A stretch of DNA of 64,000 nt from Egbenema bharatensis (lineage in GTDB: Bacteria > Cyanobacteriota > Cyanobacteriia > Elainellales > Elainellaceae), in the NCBI RefSeq assembly GCF_048077055.1, contig NZ_CP182236.1, positions 5,704,001-5,768,000 on the forward strand, written 5' to 3'. The first letter of the stretch is position 1, and the number at the start of each line of letters is the position of its first letter. A program made the position numbers and the translations under genes. Below the pieces are notes generated by a model. It had not been told where the DNA came from. It made no database searches and saw only the letters and a program-made list of their open reading frames with translations. This document shows, in pieces, positions 51,917-60,859 of the stretch.

Positions 51917-52927
51917 CTAAGCTCGTCTGCGGCTGGCCCGACGACGCACATTCGACAGATGATATTCCAGAGCTGCCCCAATGGCGAACAGGCAACCGCT
52001 AAAAATCCAGAAGACTTCTGGCAAGGCTCCCGTTTGGTAGTCGGGAATATAGTTAATCGCGTAGTTAAACCAGATGTCGGCAATGTAGTAGCAAAACACT
52101 GCTGCTGCAATAAACCGCCAGGACAGAGAAAACCGTCCACCCCAAAAGGCTAATAGTAACGTTGTTGCCATGACTACCAGGATCACATCCCCGATGATAT
52201 AGAGCCACGTCACCAGATTAGCCAGGGGAGCCAGTCGTTCGTCCACTGCTTCGGCCCAGGCTGGTACATCAGAGGCAGCAGGTTCGGTTGGAGGGACAGG
52301 GGAGATTTCGGGCACCGCTTCAAGCTCTGGCGCAGCCGCGATCGGATCAGGACTCTCGGCAACATTGGGAGCCACTTCCGCTGACTCGATACCAGGCAGC
52401 ACTGCATCCAGAGACACTTCTTCCGGTCCCGGCACAAATATTAGGGCAATCACTACGCCACCCACCGCAATTCCAGCCAGAATGACCCACTGAATCTTGG
52501 TTAAACTCAGTTGCTTAGACATCACTGCCTGCACCATGCCCCAGCCCAGAAAAACGTAGGTCAGGATGAAGAACAAATCACCAGGAGAAACATCGGGTGT
52601 TAACCCCAAACCCAGTTCCCAGTAGGCTAGAAACAGGTTAGCGATAAAGTAAGACATCATACCCAGCCCAAAGGCGAGCCAGACCGTACGACCGCTAACA
52701 ATTTGAGAGCTGCGCCAGTTGCGAAAACACAGCAAGCCAGCCACTAAAAACGGCACCTGTTCAAGAATGTAGGTAATGACAATATACCAATGCGGGCGTT
52801 CTCCCTGAATGGGCGAGATGCTAAACAGCAAAAAAAACATGAGTGAAATTACCGCCCAGGCGACCGATGCCAGGACGATCGTTTGAACCGACAAAAATGG
52901 TTTGCTGGTAGATGGCTTGGTATTCAA
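51917..52927 (-). CDS. Multi-pass membrane protein, conserved-type hypothetical (336 aa)
   Basis: About eight to nine hydrophobic segments: VLASVAWAVISLMFFLLFSI; YILEQVPFLVAGLLCF; LAFGLGMMSYFIANLFLAYW; LFFILTYVFLGWGMV; WVILAGIAVGGVVIALIFVP; then a Pro/Glu-rich loop (residues 165-225); WLYIIGDVILVVMATTLLLAF; FIAAAVFCYYIADIWF; and VFWIFSGCLFAIGAALEYHL, with a basic tail RRRASRRR. No transport motif known to me. It starts at a TTG (52925-52927) with GAGGAG seven bases upstream, which supports this non-ATG start. Confidence 0.75.
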   Translation of the reverse strand: MNTKPSTSKPFLSVQTIVLASVAWAVISLMFFLLFSISPIQGERPHWYIVITYILEQVPFLVAGLLCFRNWRSSQIVSGRTVWLAFGLGMMSYFIANLFLAYWELGLGLTPDVSPGDLFFILTYVFLGWGMVQAVMSKQLSLTKIQWVILAGIAVGGVVIALIFVPGPEEVSLDAVLPGIESAEVAPNVAESPDPIAAAPELEAVPEISPVPPTEPAASDVPAWAEAVDERLAPLANLVTWLYIIGDVILVVMATTLLLAFWGGRFSLSWRFIAAAVFCYYIADIWFNYAINYIPDYQTGALPEVFWIFSGCLFAIGAALEYHLSNVRRRASRRRA

Positions 52928-53157
52928 GGGGCTGCTCCTCGGACAGTAAACAGGATCAATCGTAGAGATATCTGCATCCTAAGTGACATGCATCTAATGT
53001 CAGCAGACCATTTCTCCTGTAATGGATGGGCTAAACATCTACCTAATCATGCCCAAAACCCGCAGAATTTCAACCTCAGTCCCCCATTCTGTAACCTAAA
53101 TTCGCTAATGTTCCTGGCGTTTGGGACTCCCAAAATCCACCCTGGATCACAACCCCT

Positions 53158-53832
53158 TCAATGCCAGAGCTTGCCATTGGGCGATCGCTTCAACCAGGAC
53201 ATAAACTGTCCCCGCTCCCGCATCGGCATATCCTGGAGGACATCCATCACCCGTTCTGTAAAACTGGCATTGCCAAAGTGTTGCTTACCCAGACGATACA
53301 ACTCCTGCAACAACGTGTTCAGGTGGTGCTCCTGCCAGGGGGGAACGCTGGATGAAGTGAGGGGATCAAGGGTTAACAATTGATTCACAGCGGTCGGAGA
53401 ATCCGCCTGGGGAAACTGGCACCGACGAAAAACATCGGTAATTTCCTTCTGAAACGCACCAACCTGCCGCGCCCCCAGCAAATCTTCAATATCAATGTAA
53501 ACTGCTTGCAGCAGCAACAGACAGGCCTGAATAAACGAAGGTTCAGTTTCATCACTTTCCCCCTGTCCCTCCATCTCATCGCTGGAACCCTGATCCAGAC
53601 GGACTTTTCCCCAAACGCTATATCGCTCTGGCTCCTCCAACAGCACACAAGCTTTACCCCGGTTGTCGGTTAATTCCCGCCAAAATGCCTTTGCGTCTTC
53701 CTCCTGCGCTGCATTAAAAACGCTTAACAGGCGAAACGTCTGACCCTGGTAATGGAGAATCGGGATCTGTTGGTCTTTTTTCGGGTGTTGAATGGTTGTA
53801 ATGTCAACATCCTGCCGTTTCAAGATAAACAT
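53158..53832 (-). CDS. Npun_F0813-family hypothetical protein (224 aa)
   Basis: The start MFILKRQDVDITTIQHPKKD, then QIPILHYQGQTFRLLSVF, is the conserved beginning of a cyanobacterial family I recall as Npun_F0813. The middle (EPERYSVWGKVRLDQ) precedes a Ser/Glu-rich variable loop, then FIQACLLLLQAVYIDIEDLL, and the C-terminus NASFTERVMDVLQDMPMRER is helical. No catalytic residues stand out; function unknown. The ATG (53830-53832) begins the conserved part exactly. Confidence 0.75.
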   Translation of the reverse strand: MFILKRQDVDITTIQHPKKDQQIPILHYQGQTFRLLSVFNAAQEEDAKAFWRELTDNRGKACVLLEEPERYSVWGKVRLDQGSSDEMEGQGESDETEPSFIQACLLLLQAVYIDIEDLLGARQVGAFQKEITDVFRRCQFPQADSPTAVNQLLTLDPLTSSSVPPWQEHHLNTLLQELYRLGKQHFGNASFTERVMDVLQDMPMRERGQFMSWLKRSPNGKLWH

Positions 53833-54170
53833 GACGTTGCCAATTGACTCCTGTCAGGGGCGGGGGTTAGATCAGGCTTTGTGAGACTAGCCCATTGTGT
53901 CTATAACTCGGTTTTAAGTGTACACCTGTTATTAAAAGGTCACGATGACATCCTGGCGATTCAAAGCACAAAACCCCGAACAGCTGAAAAACCGATCGAA
54001 TGCCTGAACAGACCCTTCATGCGGATGCTATATTGGTTGGGACGAAGCATGATCTCATGACGCGATTCATCAACCCTATTTTTCCCAAAATTAGGGGAAT
54101 GGATAACGATCGCTCAGGTATCAATTCAAATCTAGCGTTCAATCTAGCGTTGATGAGAGATGCATCTCCT
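53833..54170. other. Intergenic region upstream of tRNA-Arg
   Basis: No gene seen. A direct repeat TCTAGCGTTCAATCTAGCGT (54132-54151) lies 20 bp before the tRNA. The tRNA promoter is presumably in the AT-rich part but was not resolved. Confidence 0.4.
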
Positions 54171-54243
<73 letters not shown>

Positions 54244-54346
54244 TTCAAAGTAATAGGCACCTCACAGTCTGCGAGATGCCTCAACTACATTTCAATAATT
54301 TGGATTCACCCACAGCAAAACTTCAGGCGTGAATTAGGGCAGCACC

Positions 54347-54976
54347 TTAGAACAGGGTCAGAATGTATAGCAGCGAAAACAGCACAATCCAGATAATATC
54401 TACAAAGTGCCAGTAGATTTCCGCCATCTCAATCCCCGTATGCTTGTGGGAAGAATAGTGTCCAGGACGACGCGATCGCCACAACACGCCCAGAATCAGC
54501 AGGATTCCTACAAAAACGTGCAGTCCGTGGAAACCGGTCATCAGGTAGAAGCAATTGGCAAAGATGTTGGTGCTGAGCCCATAACCCAGGGTTGCGTACT
54601 CATAGGCCTGACCCGCCAGGAAAACTGCGCCCATCAGGGCAGTGGCGAGGTACCACTTCCGCATACCCTTAACATCATCTTTCTTAATCGCTGTATCGCC
54701 GTAGTGAATCACAAAACTACTGGACACCAGGATAATCGTGTTAATGGTTGGCAGCAGTAGCTCCACTTCTGTCCCTTCCGGGGGCCAGGCTTCAGCAGCA
54801 CCACGCAACAGCAAATAGGCGGCAAAGAAACCACCAAACATCAAAGATTCAGAGAGCAGAAACGTCAATAGTCCCCAGACGCGCAAATCGGGATGTTCTT
54901 CATGGGCATCAACCGCTTCGGGGGGAACGTAGGAGTTGAGTTCTGCTTGAGAGGGATCGACTGTGGAACCTTGCAT
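54347..54976 (-). CDS. ctaE: Cytochrome c oxidase subunit III (209 aa)
   Basis: The five-helix form of subunit III (no N-terminal helix pair): LRVWGLLTFLLSESLMFGGF, INTIILVSSSFVIHYGD, GMRKWYLATALMGAVFLAGQ, the MTGFHGLHVFVGILLILGVL helix and EIYWHFVDIIWIVLFSLLYI. ESLMFGGFFAA and GxHGLHV are conserved. It is the last gene of ctaCDE on the minus strand, 180 bp after ctaD. I use the ATG at 54974-54976; an upstream TTG would add five residues without a ribosome binding site. Confidence 0.95.
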   Translation of the reverse strand: MQGSTVDPSQAELNSYVPPEAVDAHEEHPDLRVWGLLTFLLSESLMFGGFFAAYLLLRGAAEAWPPEGTEVELLLPTINTIILVSSSFVIHYGDTAIKKDDVKGMRKWYLATALMGAVFLAGQAYEYATLGYGLSTNIFANCFYLMTGFHGLHVFVGILLILGVLWRSRRPGHYSSHKHTGIEMAEIYWHFVDIIWIVLFSLLYILTLF

Positions 54977-55004
54977 AAGCGTAGGAGGCAAATTGAACGT
55001 TTAG

Positions 55005-55150
55005 GAGTAGGGGGTAGGGAGTGGGGAGTGGGGGCAGGTTTTGGCGTAGATTGAGTGAGAGCACAGACAAGGGAAACGCCGTAATCACTCAATCGCCTGT
55101 CTTCTCCCCTTAACCTATCACCGATTACCAATAACCTGCTCCCCATTCAC
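55005..55150. repeat. Spacer with short GGGAGTGGGG repeats between ctaD and ctaE
   Basis: TAGGGGGTAGGGAGTGGGGA, then GTGGGGG: imperfect 7-bp units of the same type as the CTCCCCA arrays elsewhere. Unusually for a cox operon, repeat DNA has been inserted between two genes. Confidence 0.6.
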
Positions 55151-55157
55151 TGAACAC

Positions 55158-56822
55158 TTAAGAACTTGAAACAGCAACCTCTTCTTCAGCCGGTGCGCTG
55201 CGACCATTCATCCCATAGGCATAGGGGCCGTGGGTAACGACGGGTAAAACTTCCCAGTTCTCGATGATGGGCGGAGAATCGGTCGTCCATTCCAGGGTTA
55301 GGGCATCCCAGGGATTACCTGATGCTTTTTCACCGCGTGACCAACTCCAGATGGCGTTGATTAAAAAAGGAACCGTGGAAAAGGCCAGGACAAAGGCTCC
55401 GATCGTGCAGAGCTGATTCACAAATGCAAACTGTGGATCGTACATTGCCACCCGACGCGGCATTCCCTGTAGTCCAAGCTGGTGCATGGGCAGGAAGGTC
55501 AGGTTTGTGCCAATGAACGTCATCACAAAATGAATCCGTCCCAGGGTTTCATTCATCATCCGTCCGGTCATCTTGGGATACCAGTGGTAAATCCCGGCAT
55601 AGATGCCAAACACCGAACCGCCAAACAGCACGTAGTGGAAGTGGGCCACCACATAGTAGGTATCGTGAACGTGGATATCAACAGGAGCTGTTCCCAGCGT
55701 CACCCCGCTCAATCCTCCCAGGACAAACATGGCCAGCAGACCGACGGCAAACAGCATGGCACTGGTGAAACGAATCTTGCCGCCCCAGAGGGTTGCCACC
55801 CAGCTAAAGATTTTTACTCCCGTCGGCACCGCCACAATTAAGGTGGAGATGGTGAAAAACAGCCGCATCCAGGGAGGAGTGCCACTAGTAAACATATGGT
55901 GTACCCAGACAAACAGCCCCACAACGCAGATCGCCAGACTGGAATAGGCGATCGCCTTGTAGCCGAAAATGGGCTTGCGGGCATGCACCGGGATCACCTC
56001 CGACATAATTCCGAAAATGGGCAGAATCATCAGGTAAACTGCCGGGTGAGAATAAAACCAGAATAGGTGCTGGTACATCACCACGTTACCGCCCTCGTCG
56101 GGCTTGAAGAAGGCAGTACCAAAGTTGATGTCAAACAACAGCAGCGTCAAACCGGCTGCCAGTACGGGGGTCGAACATAGAGCCAGAATGGATGTCGCCA
56201 GAATTGCCCAGCAAAACAGCGGCAGTTCATCCCACTTGAGGCTGGGAACCCGCATTTTCAGAATGGTGACAATGAAGTTCACCGATCCCAAAATTGAGGA
56301 CGTTCCCACCAGGACGATCGCCAGGATCCACATAGACTGCGCTGTATTTGCCGTTACCTCACTCAGGGGAGGATAGGAAGTCCATCCGGCCTGCGCTCCA
56401 CCAAAGAAGAAACTGCCTAACAGCAAGAGTCCAGCGGGTGGGTTTAACCAGTAGGCGATCGCGTTCAGCTTAGGAAAGGCCATATCCCGGGCCCCAATCA
56501 TCAGGGGAACCAGGAAGTTGCCGAATCCGCCGATCGCCGCCGGCACAATCCACAAAAAGATCATGATTGTGCCGTGATTGGTCAAAAAGGCATTGTAGAG
56601 GCTGGGATCAATGAAATCAGGATCAGGCGTTGCCAGTTCTGTCCGCATGGCAACGGCCATTAATCCACCAATTAAGTAAAAAACAAAGGAAGTGACCAGA
56701 TACTGAATGCCGATCACTTTGTGGTCAACATTAAAGGTGAAGTAGTCGTACCACTTCCACGCCTTGTGAGCGTGTCCATGCTCGGCAGCAGGGCTAGTAA
56801 TCGAGGCTTCTGCTTGGGTCAT
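55158..56822 (-). CDS. ctaD: Cytochrome c oxidase subunit I, A2-type (554 aa)
   Basis: Catalytic subunit of an aa3-type heme-copper oxidase (12 helices). Segments: FNVDHKVIGIQYLVTSF, LTNHGTIMIFLWIVP, WAILATSILALCSTPVLAAG, YQHLFWFYSHPAVYLMILPI, GLFVWVHHMFTSGTPPWMRL, VHDTYYVVAHFHYVLFGGSV. The helix VI motif is YSHPAVY: the D-channel Glu of A1 enzymes is Ala and the Tyr-Ser pair takes over, the hallmark of A2 oxidases. His ligands to heme a, a3 and CuB are all present. Works in respiration with ctaC and ctaE. Confidence 0.97.
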   Translation of the reverse strand: MTQAEASITSPAAEHGHAHKAWKWYDYFTFNVDHKVIGIQYLVTSFVFYLIGGLMAVAMRTELATPDPDFIDPSLYNAFLTNHGTIMIFLWIVPAAIGGFGNFLVPLMIGARDMAFPKLNAIAYWLNPPAGLLLLGSFFFGGAQAGWTSYPPLSEVTANTAQSMWILAIVLVGTSSILGSVNFIVTILKMRVPSLKWDELPLFCWAILATSILALCSTPVLAAGLTLLLFDINFGTAFFKPDEGGNVVMYQHLFWFYSHPAVYLMILPIFGIMSEVIPVHARKPIFGYKAIAYSSLAICVVGLFVWVHHMFTSGTPPWMRLFFTISTLIVAVPTGVKIFSWVATLWGGKIRFTSAMLFAVGLLAMFVLGGLSGVTLGTAPVDIHVHDTYYVVAHFHYVLFGGSVFGIYAGIYHWYPKMTGRMMNETLGRIHFVMTFIGTNLTFLPMHQLGLQGMPRRVAMYDPQFAFVNQLCTIGAFVLAFSTVPFLINAIWSWSRGEKASGNPWDALTLEWTTDSPPIIENWEVLPVVTHGPYAYGMNGRSAPAEEEVAVSSS

Positions 56823-56918
56823 AGAATCGTGTTGAAAGTCGGCTTTTCGGGACTCTTAATAAATTGAGTGATGAATTGAACCAGAACTAATCGGTCAATC
56901 CATACTCTGGATAGAGGC

Positions 56919-57938
56919 TTAGAGATGGCTATGGAGTTGAGCCAGGGCATCCGTCGTCATACCCATATCCTGGGAATAGGGCGACAGGAACTCTGAAGGG
57001 GTCAGCTCGGCTACATTCGTGGCTACCACCTCGGGCTCCTTCTGCGCCACGCGGTTTTCTGTCAGCCACTGCTCAAACTCTTCTGGCGTATGAACCACGA
57101 CCTGCGATCGCATCCCCCCATGGTAACTACCGCAAAGTTCTGTACAAACCACAGGATAGGTTCCAGGCTTGGTCGCCACAAAACGAAGTTCTGTTCGCTC
57201 ACCAGGGATCGCATCCTGCTTCAGCCGAAACTGCGGAACCCAGAAGGAATGGATCACATCCTGGGCAGAGAGGTTCAGCAACACATCTGCGCCAACTGGA
57301 ACGTGCAGTTCACCAGCCATAAAGTTGTCTTTTGGATAGTTAAACAGCCAGGCAAACTGAATACCCGTTACGTTCACGACCAGATCAGCCGGTTTGCGAA
57401 CTTGATTGGGGGCACCAATCCCGTACTTGGCTTCGAGTTCTTCATCGGTTGTCGCCCCGCCTTCGGTATCGGCTAACAGGGGCATCACATCTCCAGCGAT
57501 CGGGGTTTCTGCCTGAGGGGCTTGGGCTACCAGCGTTGCTTTAGCAGAGTGATGCGCCATCATGGCATGGCTGCCTGGACTTAGCCCACCCATTTCCTGA
57601 AAGACGGCAACGCTATAAATACCGAGTCCAATGACAATAATGGCGGGGATCGCTGTCCAGAAGGCTTCCAGGGGCAAATTTTCTTCGACTGGAATACCAT
57701 CTCCCTCATCGCCCTTCCGCTTGCGAAACACGATCAGGAAATAGACCAGCGCCCCTTCAACCACCAGGAATAAGGCCGTGCCGATGGTCATCATTACGTC
57801 AAATAAGCCATCGACCAGAGGAGCTTGTTCCGATGCCTGCTCTGGCAAAAGACCATGATTCTGCCCCACCCAAAGGCTGATCAGCGTTACAGCAACCCCA
57901 GCCGTCAGAGTTAGGAGTGAAACGGGAATCTGTTTCAT
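56919..57938 (-). CDS. ctaC: Cytochrome c oxidase subunit II (339 aa)
   Basis: An N-terminal hydrophobic helix (VSLLTLTAGVAVTLISLWVG) and a second helix (TIGTALFLVVEGALVYFLIV) precede a periplasmic/lumenal cupredoxin domain. CuA ligands are in VIHSFWVPQFRLKQDA and VVCTELCGSYHGGMRSQVV (two Cys, His, Met). The segment between, residues 125-170 (SATHS-like, MAHHSAKATLVAQAPQAETP), is an unusually long spacer rich in Ala/Thr/Glu. No C-terminal cytochrome c fusion. First gene of ctaCDE. Confidence 0.95.
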   Translation of the reverse strand: MKQIPVSLLTLTAGVAVTLISLWVGQNHGLLPEQASEQAPLVDGLFDVMMTIGTALFLVVEGALVYFLIVFRKRKGDEGDGIPVEENLPLEAFWTAIPAIIVIGLGIYSVAVFQEMGGLSPGSHAMMAHHSAKATLVAQAPQAETPIAGDVMPLLADTEGGATTDEELEAKYGIGAPNQVRKPADLVVNVTGIQFAWLFNYPKDNFMAGELHVPVGADVLLNLSAQDVIHSFWVPQFRLKQDAIPGERTELRFVATKPGTYPVVCTELCGSYHGGMRSQVVVHTPEEFEQWLTENRVAQKEPEVVATNVAELTPSEFLSPYSQDMGMTTDALAQLHSHL

Positions 57939-58924
57939 AGGTTCAGGTCAAGTGTCCTAATTCATTACATTGTGTATCTGGGGAGTTTAGTCAAATCGAA
58001 ACCCTGCAACCCTTCACAGTTGTTGGTTTCTTCCCCAAGCTGCTGCAAATCACGTCCGCTAAATCGATCGCTCAGTTTTCGTGATCATGATTCATGATGC
58101 AAACAACTCGTATCGATGTTCAGAGCGACATCGGGCAGTATCAACCGCTCCCACACCCACCTGTGAAGCCTGAATGAGACACCAGACTTCAAGTAACAGG
58201 GTAAGCGGAACCCAATGAACATCTGCCGCTTCTTAAGATAGATGTAAGGATCAATTGCACTAATCTCTCAGACTTTTTCTCAATTGTTTTCCATCATCTG
58301 AGGGGGAAGGGAGGAGCTTAACCTGAGCGAAAAATCCTCGATTGTAGAAAGAGGAAAATGATTCGATCGAATTCCGTCTCTTGTTTAACGAGCGTTTAAT
58401 ATTTGAATTGAATTTTTAACTGAATCGATCGCTCAATGCGCCCAATTACTCCTCGATTCTTCACAGAAGGGTGGCTGATGATCAGAGCACTTGAAAGTAT
58501 CTTTTTTTGCACCACAACCCAAAAGACATCAGGAAAAACAAGCGATTTAATAACGGCTTGTTACATCAACGCCAGCAGTTTTACTTCCTAATTCTAGCGT
58601 TTGATCAAATAGGTGGTGACAGGATTTCCGGGGGATTCGACTGGCACTTCCAGGGAGCATCCCCTTTATGCAAACTGATTAACTTCCGTAACACAGGCAA
58701 GATGGCTGCCAGTGAGAGAGTGGTCTTGCAACTGTAAAATTGTGACGCACTCCATTTCTACCTAAAGGAATAGTCTTCAGCAGATTTATTATTTCTACAG
58801 AGAAATCCATCCCAAGCTTTCACCTGGAAGAAGGGCTGAAAAGTATCCGGCGTGCGGCATCTCCCGTGGCATTGGCATATTTGATCATGGGCAGGTCAGC
58901 CTGATGAGTGGGCAGGTAGCCTGG
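57939..58924. other. Long intergenic region upstream of ctaC
   Basis: 986 bp without a convincing gene. A 76-codon frame at 58507-58737 has atypical composition and no ribosome binding site. Contains the ctaC promoter region (leftward), which I could not resolve, and TCATGATTCATGA-type palindromes near 58084-58100. Confidence 0.45.
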
Positions 58925-59383
58925 TTAGAAAGAGAAGTTCTCTTCGTCATCTAAATGCATATCCCATCCTGCCGACAAAACTTCTGCCACGACTGCTTCC
59001 AGGGTTGCCACATTGAAGCTGCGAGACGCTTGTTCCTCCAGAGGATTGGATAGGGGAATCAGTTGAAGCTGGCAATTCTCCTGCATCAGGTTGAAATGGG
59101 CCTCCTGACTCGGAGAGAGCTGCAACTCCAGATAATCAAAACTATGGAGATTGATGTATAGTGTGCGGTTTGCCACCAGGGTCGATCGCTGCGGGTCAGC
59201 AAAGACTTCTAGAATCCAACCTTCACCCTGAGCCAATGGCACTCCATCTTGACTGTAGGTATAGCGCACTTGATTGAGGTCAGACAGAAGCCTCTCTATA
59301 TCTTGCTTGTTGACCACAATGCCTGTGTCAACAATACAGGGGGCGGGTAGATTCTTATTCCTGGAAAGTTGGTTGTGACTCAT
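58925..59383 (-). CDS. Conserved-type hypothetical protein (152 aa)
   Basis: Not assigned to a named family. Begins with a polar tail, then alternating strands: VRYTYSQDGVPLAQGEGWIL, EVFADPQRSTLVANRTLYIN, LHSFDYLELQLS, and a helical C-terminal part (ATLEAVVAEVLSAGWDMHLD). The DDEENFSF terminus is acidic. Soluble by composition; may be a cyanobacterial-specific fold. ATG at 59381-59383. Confidence 0.6.
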   Translation of the reverse strand: MSHNQLSRNKNLPAPCIVDTGIVVNKQDIERLLSDLNQVRYTYSQDGVPLAQGEGWILEVFADPQRSTLVANRTLYINLHSFDYLELQLSPSQEAHFNLMQENCQLQLIPLSNPLEEQASRSFNVATLEAVVAEVLSAGWDMHLDDEENFSF

Positions 59384-59915
59384 ACAAAAAAGCCTTTGGT
59401 CTGGTTTGTGACCTTAAGTGATGATCTGGAAAAATGTCGCTCCCTCACCAACCGCAGCGATTTCTCGCCTGGTTCGCTTCTTAATCAGACAAGACTAGAT
59501 TCATCACAAAAGCACTCACTAAATGCTGCCAAATTGGGTACACTACATCAGGGTAAAAGCACATCAGGGTAAAAGCCATCAATCGGACTTTTGAACAAGA
59601 TTGCTGGCAGCTCAATCAAGCTACCCACCCCCTAACAAAACTGAACCGTTAGGACTGAATCAGTCCAGTCAGGCAGGGTACGATCGTCGTATTAAAAAAA
59701 CATTAAAACAGTAGTGCATGAAACAATCTTAACCTAAGATATTCCAGCGATTTCTAGCAAAATTTACGGAATTTACGCTCCGTATATTCTTGTTAGTGCC
59801 AGATGCGTACCTAGATTTTCATTATGGCGATAACTGGGATCTATAAATTCAGCTAGGTTGCTGAAGCTTTTGCCCAAAGAATGTGGTATGAAATGATGCA
59901 ACTCAATCTTCTTCA
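59384..59915. other. Intergenic region before cobS
   Basis: No gene. Two direct copies of ACATCAGGGTAAAAGC (59545-59577). Despite the cobalamin-pathway gene downstream, I found no B12-box-like sequence or riboswitch. Confidence 0.4.
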
Positions 59916-60698
59916 ATGATCATTGGATCAAAGTTTGCTTCCAGATTCGCTGCAAAGCTTGCGTCGGCGATCGTCTTCTACACCGTTCTGCCCGTTCCTG
60001 GATCGCCTACTGAGTTTCAGAGCGTCTCTCACTTCGCACCCTTGGTTGGGCTGCTCATCGGTGGGTTGTTGAGTGGGCTGGATGGGGGGATGGACTTTGT
60101 GGGTGTGCCAACTCTGACGCGAAGTGCCCTCCTGGTAGTGCTCTGGATTGGCATAACGGGTGGACTTCACCTGGATGGGGCAATGGATACCGCTGACGGA
60201 TTAGCAGTTACCGACCCCGATCGCCGCCTTCAGGTCATGGCCGACAGCGTCACTGGAGCCTTTGGAGCCATGGCCGCCGTTGCAATTATCCTCCTCAAAA
60301 CCACTGCTCTGACGGATTTAGATCACCATCGCTGGCTGATTCTCCTGCTGGCAGCCGGTTGGGGACGTTGGGCCCAGCAAATTGCCATCGCTCGTTATCC
60401 CTATCTCAAACCCACGGGCAAAGGAGCCTTCCACAAGCAAGCCCTGCGATCGCTTTGGGACACCATCCCTTCCCTGGTGTTACTCCTGGGACTCAGCCTC
60501 ATTCCCCTCCTGCTCTCCCTGCTGAACCATCAGGGAACTGCCTATGCCGTTTTTCCTCTCCTGGGATGCCCGATCGCCCTTCTCATCCCCGCCTGGTTCA
60601 ACCACAAGCTCGGCGGCCAAACGGGAGACACCTACGGAGCAACGGTGGAATGGGCAGAAGCCTTATTTCTCGTTGTAATGACGATCGCACCCTACTAA
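59916..60698 (+). CDS. cobS: Adenosylcobinamide-GDP ribazoletransferase CobS (260 aa)
   Basis: Joins adenosylcobinamide-GDP and alpha-ribazole in the last steps of cobalamin (pseudocobalamin) synthesis. Membrane protein with the catalytic-loop signature GGLHLDGAMDTADGL, then RRLQVMADSVTGAFGAMAAV and WGRWAQQIAIARYPYLKP, and five to six hydrophobic helices. Length is normal. The ATG at 59916 has weak upstream pairing. No other cob genes in the window. Confidence 0.95.
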   Translation: MIIGSKFASRFAAKLASAIVFYTVLPVPGSPTEFQSVSHFAPLVGLLIGGLLSGLDGGMDFVGVPTLTRSALLVVLWIGITGGLHLDGAMDTADGLAVTDPDRRLQVMADSVTGAFGAMAAVAIILLKTTALTDLDHHRWLILLLAAGWGRWAQQIAIARYPYLKPTGKGAFHKQALRSLWDTIPSLVLLLGLSLIPLLLSLLNHQGTAYAVFPLLGCPIALLIPAWFNHKLGGQTGDTYGATVEWAEALFLVVMTIAPY

Positions 60699-60744
60699 GG
60701 GATTCGTAATCAAATAGCATCCCAATTTTTGAAACAATCGGCTG

Positions 60745-60769
60745 TAAGGGCGCACAGCAGTGCGCCCCT
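60745..60769. repeat. 25-bp palindromic repeat, copy 2 (identical inverted copy at 593-617)
   Basis: The GGGCGCAC loop GTGCGCCC palindrome, exactly the reverse complement of 593-617. It lies between the convergent cobS and PIN-TGS genes and might serve as a bidirectional transcription stop, though there is no T-run. Confidence 0.8.
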
Positions 60770-60859
60770 AACGGGTATGTTATTTTGCCGCATCCCCCTA
60801 ATCACCTGCCCCAGCTACGCCCAACGTCCAACCCCATCCCACCCATCCCCACCGCGAAG

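Noticed and set aside
58507..58737. Open frame of 76 codons in the long gap upstream of ctaC
   Set aside because: No ribosome binding site, odd composition, no recognisable motif.
59640..59915. Cobalamin riboswitch before cobS
   Set aside because: I searched by eye for the conserved B12-box and found no match.
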